Of a stretch of 64,000 bases of DNA, positions 57,841-64,000 are shown one piece after another. Each line of letters starts with the position of its first letter. Positions within the stretch are counted from its first letter, which is position 1. The notes beneath the pieces are model-generated. The model saw only the letters and a program-made list of their open reading frames with translations, searched no databases and was not told the DNA's origin. The position numbers were made by a program, and so were the translations under genes. The stretch spans positions 14,396,978-14,460,977 of the forward strand of contig CM043961.1 in NCBI GenBank assembly GCA_014529385.2, written 5' to 3'. Source of the DNA: Adiantum capillus-veneris (taxonomy: Eukaryota > Streptophyta > Polypodiopsida > Polypodiales > Pteridaceae).

Positions 57841-60588
57841 TTAGACCCACTTTGTTAGATAGTCTGTAGCCACAACAATGTATTGTGCATGAGTCTTATA
57901 TGCAAGAGGTGAAATGGGTTCGACATAATCAATCCCCCATTTTGCAACAGCTCTTGCCCCCATCATTGGTCTAAGCGGCATATCATCTCTTTTAAGTGGT
58001 ACTTTGGTCCGCTGACAGTCATCACACCGTTTAACGTATTCCTCAGCGTCCATATGTAATGTTGGCCACCATATTCCTGCGGCTAAGACAAGTTTTGTTG
58101 TCTTATCACCTGAGAAATGGCCTCCACCTACTCCTCCATGAGCTTGCTCCAGGATTATCACATACTCAGACTCTGATGCGCAAATCCTAAGCTGGTTGTC
58201 TTTACCTCTCTTATAGAGTTGATCTCCTATTAAAGCGTAATCTCTAGCTTCTGTCTCTACAGATTTCTGACGAGCTTTTGACGTTCCTTCTGGGAAAGTT
58301 CTATTTGTGAGATATTCAACAATATACTGACTCCATTCCGGAGCGATCATTATCTGATATAATGTCGAATACTCTGCTGGCGGTTTTGATGAACATACAA
58401 TACATACAGTGACATATTCATGTATGCTTTCTTTCATTCGTGGCCAATAGACTCCCAGTTGTAACAAATTCCTATATGTGTTCCTTCTTGAACAATGAAA
58501 TGCACATTCCTGAACATGTGCTTCGCACAGATATATATTATATTCCTTAGGATTGATGCATAGTCGTAAAACATGATCATTTCCCAATTGATACAACCTT
58601 CCTGCAACCAATTGAAGATTCTTGGATTGCTGAATAGCAATATGTTTCTGGTTGTATTCTCTTCTATCAAACTCTCCTCCATAGGTTAATAGGCTAACGA
58701 CATTTTGAGACCACTTTGGTATCATTTCTATGTTGAACAAGTACGCGTCTGGCATGTCGTCATCTATTCCTATAGGGTCTTCTCCATTCGTCAATCGCGA
58801 AAGATGATCAGCTCTAAGATGTGTTTTTCCTTTCTTTACTACTACCGTGAAGTCGAATTCCAGTAAGATAATGAACCATCTCACTATTCTCCCGGTATTG
58901 CATGGTTTATTCAATAGGTAGAGCAAGGCTTGGTGATCCATAAAAAACACAAACTTGTTGGCTAGAAGATAATGCCAAAATTTCTTCATAGCATATATCA
59001 TTCCTAATCCTTCTCGCTCTATTGTGGTGTAATTCTTCTCTGCATTATTGAGCTGTTGACTGGCGTAACAGATAGGAAAATCCATGTTTCCTTCTTCTGG
59101 CTGAGCCAGAATGCATCCTATTGCATATGCCGAAGCATCTATATGCACATGGAATATCTTCTCCCAATTTGGTGATTTCAAGACTGGAGCAGTAATGAGT
59201 GCCTCTTTCAATTTCTTGAATGATTCCTCACACTCCTCTGTCCATTCAAAGTTCACTATTAGCCTGTAAAGTGGTTGGCCTATTATAGCGTACATGCAAA
59301 TGAATCGTCTATAATATCCGCAATGTCCCATAAAGCTCTGTACTTGTTTCGCATTGGTTGGTCTAGGCATATCCACTATAACTTTTATCTTCTCTAAATC
59401 CGTGGATATTCCGTTTTGTGAGACAATATGTCCTAGAATTCTGCCCTGTCGGACCATAAACACACATTTCTCAGGATTGAGACAAATGCGATATGTCCTA
59501 CATTTCTCAAATACTTTTCTTAGGTGTTCTAGATGCTCATCTCTCAGAAGAGAATGTACACACAAGTCATCCATGTATATTTCTAGAAACAACCTTAAGT
59601 ATTCTTTGAAAGCATGCGTCATCAGCCTCTGGAAGGTTGCGGGAGCATTGGTTAGACCAAAAGGCATAACCTGATAAGCATAAATTCCCCACTCCGTTGC
59701 AAAAGCTGTTTTATGTTGATCTGCCGGTGCTATGGCTAGCTGGTTATATCCTGAAAAACCATCAAGAAAGGAGTATGTTGTTTTCCCTGATACACGCTCT
59801 AGAACATGATCAGTTATCGGCAGGGGATAATTGTCCCTGATTGTTGCAGCATTCACTTTCTTTAAGTTGACACACACTCGGAGTTTTCCGTTCTTCTTGG
59901 GTACCACCACAATTGGAGATACCCAATCGGTGTGTTCAATCTCGTATATGAATTCAGCTTCCATTAGCTTATCTATCTCTTCTTTGATTCGCTTAGCAAA
60001 CGTATCATTATATGTGTATGGTCTCTGTCTGCTAGGCTTTGCATCTTGTTTTAGTGGGATTGTGTGTTGGCATATCGATGGGTCAACTCCCTTTAAGTCC
60101 TTATAAGACCATGCAAACACATCCCTGTACTCTCTGAGAAGACTCAAAAGTCTCTCTTCCTCGCCTGGAGACAAATCTGTGGCTATGTACACCGGTCTAG
60201 GTGTCTCACCTGGAGCTGCTAAATCAACTTTTTTTGCATCCTCCGGTCCATCATAAGATTCGTTCGCCTTTCTCTCTCGAATAGGTTGGGTTAATACCAC
60301 CTTCCTATCCTCTATTGTGAATTTCCTGTAGTGAGAGGGAACATCCATGTTTTCCTTGATTTTGGCGTTTTCGTCCTCTCCACTCTCAATTTCTGTCGTC
60401 CAAACTTCTTTCAGAGTTTTCTTGATCTCTCTGTACTTGTTTCTATGTTCTAACTTGGACTCCGTGTGTTCTCTGTTGCGCTTGTTCTTTTCTGATTTTT
60501 GTGTTTCAGTTTTCGTTTCATTCCTTTGAACTTGATTTCTTGAGCTTCTTTTGTCTTTTCGTAAGCTCTTTTGATCATTGCCTCTCAT
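57841..60588 (-). CDS. Element C pol: RT, RNase H, two H2C2 zinc domains, start of integrase
   Basis: 915 codons from ATG 60588. Domains: charged linker (1-130); RT, with VPKKNGKLRVCVNLKK at 229-244, FLDGFSGYNQL at 274-284 and YMDD at 338-341; RNase H, with HIDAS at 482-486 and FMDHQALLYLL at 549-559. Then come two copies of a W-S-Q...H2C2 unit: H691, H698, C729, C732 and H817, H824, C855, C858, with identical spacing. The integrase core starts at WGIDYV (Asp 887). The frame ends at TAA 57841-57843 just after YLTKWV, where the family normally continues, so this is a premature stop. No protease is present before RT. Confidence 0.93.
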   Translation of the reverse strand: MRGNDQKSLRKDKRSSRNQVQRNETKTETQKSEKNKRNREHTESKLEHRNKYREIKKTLKEVWTTEIESGEDENAKIKENMDVPSHYRKFTIEDRKVVLTQPIRERKANESYDGPEDAKKVDLAAPGETPRPVYIATDLSPGEEERLLSLLREYRDVFAWSYKDLKGVDPSICQHTIPLKQDAKPSRQRPYTYNDTFAKRIKEEIDKLMEAEFIYEIEHTDWVSPIVVVPKKNGKLRVCVNLKKVNAATIRDNYPLPITDHVLERVSGKTTYSFLDGFSGYNQLAIAPADQHKTAFATEWGIYAYQVMPFGLTNAPATFQRLMTHAFKEYLRLFLEIYMDDLCVHSLLRDEHLEHLRKVFEKCRTYRICLNPEKCVFMVRQGRILGHIVSQNGISTDLEKIKVIVDMPRPTNAKQVQSFMGHCGYYRRFICMYAIIGQPLYRLIVNFEWTEECEESFKKLKEALITAPVLKSPNWEKIFHVHIDASAYAIGCILAQPEEGNMDFPICYASQQLNNAEKNYTTIEREGLGMIYAMKKFWHYLLANKFVFFMDHQALLYLLNKPCNTGRIVRWFIILLEFDFTVVVKKGKTHLRADHLSRLTNGEDPIGIDDDMPDAYLFNIEMIPKWSQNVVSLLTYGGEFDRREYNQKHIAIQQSKNLQLVAGRLYQLGNDHVLRLCINPKEYNIYLCEAHVQECAFHCSRRNTYRNLLQLGVYWPRMKESIHEYVTVCIVCSSKPPAEYSTLYQIMIAPEWSQYIVEYLTNRTFPEGTSKARQKSVETEARDYALIGDQLYKRGKDNQLRICASESEYVIILEQAHGGVGGGHFSGDKTTKLVLAAGIWWPTLHMDAEEYVKRCDDCQRTKVPLKRDDMPLRPMMGARAVAKWGIDYVEPISPLAYKTHAQYIVVATDYLTKWV

Positions 60589-63014
60589 TCTTCCAGAAAT
60601 CTTGTCCTACACTTGTAACAGGGTCCTAGTGCTGGTCTTGGTCCCACTTGATTCGTCCTTTGTGGATAGGATGGTCTTTGTCCTGTTAACCCTCCATGAG
60701 CTATGAACATCAATGTTCTTGCGTCCAAATTGTATCTCTCTTCATCAGAAGCACTTGTAACAGTTGGTGTTCCAACATTCCCAATCATGCCCCATGGTTC
60801 TGGTTGTTTGGGTTCTTCTGGTGGGTAATACACAGTTGGAGACATGTGTGCACCAGATTCTTCATAATAGGCTTGAACAGGCACTAAGGCTTGTTCTTCC
60901 TGATTCTCTAAGGTTGGTGCATATCTAATGCCCACTGGTCTTGCTCCTGGTAAATGTGGTTGTTGTCCCAATACCGGTTGCAGTCTTTCTATCCCCATAG
61001 GTCCTGGTACATTTCCCGTTGGGTATCGAGGTACTGGATGTACCTGAGGTGGTGCTAATTGAGAAGGAGGTGCATACTGACGCTCCCTTACATACCCTTT
61101 GTTGTAATAGCACTCCTCTGTTGGATGGTTCAATGTCCATTTTTGTTCAATAGCACACCATTTCAGTGGTTTTGGCAATGGTTTTTGGTATGGTGCCATC
61201 CTTTTTAGAGCATCTTCTATCATTTGGTCTACATTTGGTATGGTTGTTGTTTGAACATTCTTTTTAGTGGTAGTCTCGCTCGCTACGGAGGAAGAGCTAC
61301 TGGATGCAAAATCTGTATCCGCTGACACCTCTCCATAAACCGTACAGTTATCCACTAAGTACAATGCTTCTCTCGTTACTTGCTCGAAACTTGTACAAGC
61401 TTTCAAGTGCAAGTCCTTCTTGAGAGTGACGTTTCTCAATCCTTCAATAAAGAGAACAGATAGTCTGTCATCTTGTGGTCGTTCACGTACTGGACATCTC
61501 CCAATGTATTGTTTGAAGCGAAGTGAAGCTTCCTTCACTTTTTCGTGTTCTCTCTGTTTAAAAGCATATATTTGTGAGACCGTATTGTGCTTAATCCCTC
61601 GTTTTGAGAATTCCTCAGCAAACTCTCTTAGCAAATGGTCAATGTCATGGAATCCCCCTCTGTTCAGTGGTTGAAACCATGTCAATGCCGTACCTTCTAG
61701 AGTAAGACCAAATCCCTTGTATTGTGTATGGAAATCTGTTATCTGCTCAGCTCTTAAGACTTGCTTAAAGAGTGACACATGTGCATCCGGATCTCCTGAA
61801 CCACCATACTTTTTTGGCATACACTTGGCTACTTGAGATGGTCTCATACGTCTATGGTCTTCTACCAATCTCATTGCTCCCGTGTCCCGGCTAAAGCTTT
61901 CTCTAGCATCATGGACTTCATGGGCTACCCTTGTCGGTTCCCCTGCCCTGAGTCTACTACTAGGAGGTAAATGTGATGGTTCCGCTTTGAACCTTGGACC
62001 TGGAGTGGTATACGTGGGGATTGGAACTGCACTACCTCGATTCGTATCCATTGACTCTCTGGAATGTAATGATCCCATTGGTCCAGGCTTCGAGTACTGA
62101 GGTTGACTGAAAGAGTCAGCAGCCTGAGTTCTTTGTCCTCCTGTTGTCATTGGGTTTTGCACTCCATTTGTTGGTGTTGGTCTTTGTGAGCTAGAAGTAA
62201 CATAATACTGATGTAGTGGTCCCCCAAAGTATGTATATCCTTTTAATTCTTTCTTGCCCATTGTTGAGTATTGCCTCCCATACTTGTCATAAGCAGCAAT
62301 TTTCACTTCCGATCCCTCTGTGTAGGTAAAGACATAAAGTCTTTTTTGGTCTGTCAACTCTCCGGTGTAGGGTTCTTCACATCTATAATAGAGATCTTGC
62401 TCCCCATTATTATATTTGTATAGCCCCACATAGATGTTATCAGTGTTGATCCTTGTAGTTTCATTCTCTCTTCTTAACCTCGCATCAGGGAAGTTCATTA
62501 TTGGTGCTTTCTCCTCAAGTTCTTCATCTACTTTGGCTTTGGTGCCCATCAATCCCCACTTGTCCACAATGTTAGGGTTTAGGACTACCAAGTACATGGT
62601 ACCCTCGTCATCTAGATATCTATCTCCGCTATATCTCACAGGCACCAAGTCCTTGAACTCACTAGGTCTATCTTCTATCTTTACACAATAGCGGTCCATT
62701 CCATCTTTGTAGATCGTGGCACCTTGCTCATTGTCGTACTGGTATTTTATAAACAATAGCTTCATTGTGGTGGAAGGGTTTGATGATCCTGCTGCCATAT
62801 TTTCTCTGTTGTTCAGGTTCAAGTGTTCCAAGTGTTCGGTGAAAATCTCGTAAGATCTCTCCGAAGAAGTATCAGAAACACTTCCTTCAAAGATCAGCTC
62901 TAATGGTTGCACCCAACTTTGGTTTACACTTCCCTTGGTTAATATGAAACTTGCTTGTTCCCCTTGTTTTGGTTGGTTATTCTGGAGATTCCTGCCTGAT
63001 CTCAAATTCATCAA
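60585..63014 (-). CDS. Element C gag
   Basis: 809 codons from ATG 63014 (MMNLRSGRNL). The N-terminal half is specific to this lineage (YYRCEEPYTGELTDQKRLYV, KIAAYDKYGRQY). The capsid lies at about residues 400-560 (FGLTLEGTALTWFQPL, LLREFAEEFSKRGIKHNT, EASLRFKQYIGRCP). A zinc knuckle starts at CYKC near the end but is not completed. The stop TGA at 60585-60587 overlaps the pol ATG (60588-60586) as ATGA. Capsid and RNA packaging roles are inferred from the family. Confidence 0.92.
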   Translation of the reverse strand: MMNLRSGRNLQNNQPKQGEQASFILTKGSVNQSWVQPLELIFEGSVSDTSSERSYEIFTEHLEHLNLNNRENMAAGSSNPSTTMKLLFIKYQYDNEQGATIYKDGMDRYCVKIEDRPSEFKDLVPVRYSGDRYLDDEGTMYLVVLNPNIVDKWGLMGTKAKVDEELEEKAPIMNFPDARLRRENETTRINTDNIYVGLYKYNNGEQDLYYRCEEPYTGELTDQKRLYVFTYTEGSEVKIAAYDKYGRQYSTMGKKELKGYTYFGGPLHQYYVTSSSQRPTPTNGVQNPMTTGGQRTQAADSFSQPQYSKPGPMGSLHSRESMDTNRGSAVPIPTYTTPGPRFKAEPSHLPPSSRLRAGEPTRVAHEVHDARESFSRDTGAMRLVEDHRRMRPSQVAKCMPKKYGGSGDPDAHVSLFKQVLRAEQITDFHTQYKGFGLTLEGTALTWFQPLNRGGFHDIDHLLREFAEEFSKRGIKHNTVSQIYAFKQREHEKVKEASLRFKQYIGRCPVRERPQDDRLSVLFIEGLRNVTLKKDLHLKACTSFEQVTREALYLVDNCTVYGEVSADTDFASSSSSSVASETTTKKNVQTTTIPNVDQMIEDALKRMAPYQKPLPKPLKWCAIEQKWTLNHPTEECYYNKGYVRERQYAPPSQLAPPQVHPVPRYPTGNVPGPMGIERLQPVLGQQPHLPGARPVGIRYAPTLENQEEQALVPVQAYYEESGAHMSPTVYYPPEEPKQPEPWGMIGNVGTPTVTSASDEERYNLDARTLMFIAHGGLTGQRPSYPQRTNQVGPRPALGPCYKCRTRFLEE

Positions 63015-63177
63015 TTCCCCTAAAGGACTTTAACTTTTCCGTCTCGGCAATTTGTTTTCCCAAGTTTTTGTGGTCAGAATTGATCCAAACTGATTGATAC
63101 TTGGTCAATTGTTTAATCTTGTCAGTTGGACAACTTCTGTTTCATCAAGTGAGAATTTGTTGCAGTTATGCTGAAAA

Positions 63178-63896
63178 AGACATTATACGCGTATGATGTC
63201 TTTTTTCACAGATTTGGACTATTTTGGTTATGCTCACTCTCAGTAGCCCCCTTATGCTCTGTCCACTCACTAAATTCAGTTTGAACTCTGTTTGAGCAAG
63301 TTATGGCTAATTTAGGCTTTTCTTGGCAATTTTCCGCTTTTGACTTGTTTTGGGTCAATTGTGATCCAAATGGGATGAAACTTGAAATATAACCTCTAGA
63401 CAACTATTACAATGGATCTGTGTTAGCAAAGTATCAAAATATGTCCAAAATTAGGTCAAAGACATCATACGCGTATGATGTCTTTTTCATCAATTTGGGT
63501 CAAGACTTGATATTTATGCTTTCTACAGTGTTTGTAACAATCTTGTCAGGTCAGATATAAAAAATAAGCAGTTGATGTGCTAAAAGACATTATACGCGTA
63601 TGATGTCTTTTGTCCCAGATTTTGACTATTCTTGGTTTTAAGCCTTCTCCAATGTTTAGAATTGAGTTTCAAGTGTTTTTGTCAGGTTTGAATGTAAAAA
63701 CAAGATCTGAATCCAAAATTTCCTATTCTTTGCGTTTCTTGGACTCCGGCTTGTCTTTTTGGGTTTCTTTGAGTGTTAATGCTCTTGTTTTAAGTTGAAA
63801 TTAGGGTATAAACCCCCTTTTGAACACTCTGGTAAAGTCAGAATTTCTGTTTTGGTCTCTGTTTGGTCATTTAGACATCATACGCGTATGATGTCT
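63178..63896. repeat. Palindrome array in the Element C gag leader (4 sites visible)
   Basis: Sites start at 63178, 63460, 63585 and 63873; spacings are 282, 125 and 288. Those at 63460 and 63873 are exact consensus. Those at 63178 and 63585 share one change (C to T at position 7). The site nearest gag starts 164 bp from the ATG at 63014. The array may continue beyond the window. Confidence 0.96.
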
Positions 63897-64000
63897 AAAG
63901 TTGCAGATTTCCAGTTTTTTGGCACAGAATCCTTCCTAAAGCTTTCTCAAGTGCTCAGCAACTCCCAGATACACAGAAAATTTCTCTGACTTTTGTTTAT

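Larger units (their letters stand above)
48658..64000 (-). mobile_element. Element C: giant Ty3/Gypsy with downstream extra ORF, inserted in Element B
   Basis: Minus-strand order from the window's right edge: leader with palindromes, gag (63014-60585), pol (60588-57841), integrase plus retropepsin (57840-56459), a non-coding stretch, a second palindrome leader, an extra ORF (52951-49676), PPT and 3' LTR (49626-48658). The 5' LTR lies outside. Only the left side of the target site is visible (CCAAG before 48658). Gag and pol are long and open, but integrase and the extra ORF carry stops. Confidence 0.92.

Noticed and set aside
42352..63896. A CRISPR-like array
   Set aside because: Repeats are perfect palindromes with 100-260 bp diverged but related spacers in plant retrotransposons; spacing and context do not fit CRISPR.

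Overview
The window looks like repeat-rich nuclear DNA of a large-genome land plant, and I found no intact host gene. The plant assignment rests on broken pieces of a RuBisCO small-subunit gene (rbcS) with its plastid transit peptide, a SYP5-type Qc-SNARE fragment, Ty3/Gypsy elements with plant-type second RNase H or a downstream extra ORF, and many long GA/CT microsatellites. A fern is my best guess; this is an impression from protein flavour, not a proof.

Layout. (1) 1-9074: Element A, a minus-strand Tat-like Ty3/Gypsy retrotransposon. Its 504 visible bases of 3' LTR look identical to the matching part of the 5' LTR, so it is young, yet gag-pol carries four TGA stops and a frameshift. (2) 9.1-21.5 kb: decayed satellite and hairpin-rich minisatellite arrays, interleaved with a broken FCP1-like phosphatase fragment (11.9-12.5 kb) and a broken transposase-like gene (17.7-20.75 kb). 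(3) 21.5-33.06 kb: a tandem array of about 0.8-0.95 kb units, split by an 8,025-bp insertion (23517-31541). The insertion has a 9-bp target duplication and degenerate terminal inverted repeats, as a Mutator-type element would. It carries pieces of rbcS (two pieces in opposite orientation) and of a SYP5 SNARE, so it resembles a Pack-MULE, and it holds a second small TIR element. (4) 33.1-41.2 kb: mostly AT-rich sequence without recognisable genes, with one well-bounded tRNA-derived SINE (38862-39525).

(5) 41.2-48.66 kb: Element B, a plus-strand, heavily decayed Gypsy element (partial 5' LTR, PBS, leader, gag, protease, start of RT). (6) 48658-64000 and beyond: Element C, a minus-strand relative of B inserted into B's RT gene. 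C is very large (over 15.3 kb inside the window). In minus-strand order it has a leader, gag, pol (with two tandem H2C2 zinc domains), an integrase fused to a C-terminal retropepsin, a second leader, and a downstream extra ORF of about 1,090 codons, then PPT and LTR.

The most striking signal is a 24-bp perfect dyad (half-site AGACATCATACG followed by its exact complement). It recurs 14 times in three arrays: before gag in B, before gag in C, and before the extra ORF in C. Spacings cluster near 285 and 125-135 bp. In C the last site lies 164-167 bp upstream of both start codons. Flanking sequence has drifted widely while the dyad stays intact, and several changes are paired so that symmetry is kept. 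This points to a selected cis-acting element in this retrotransposon lineage.
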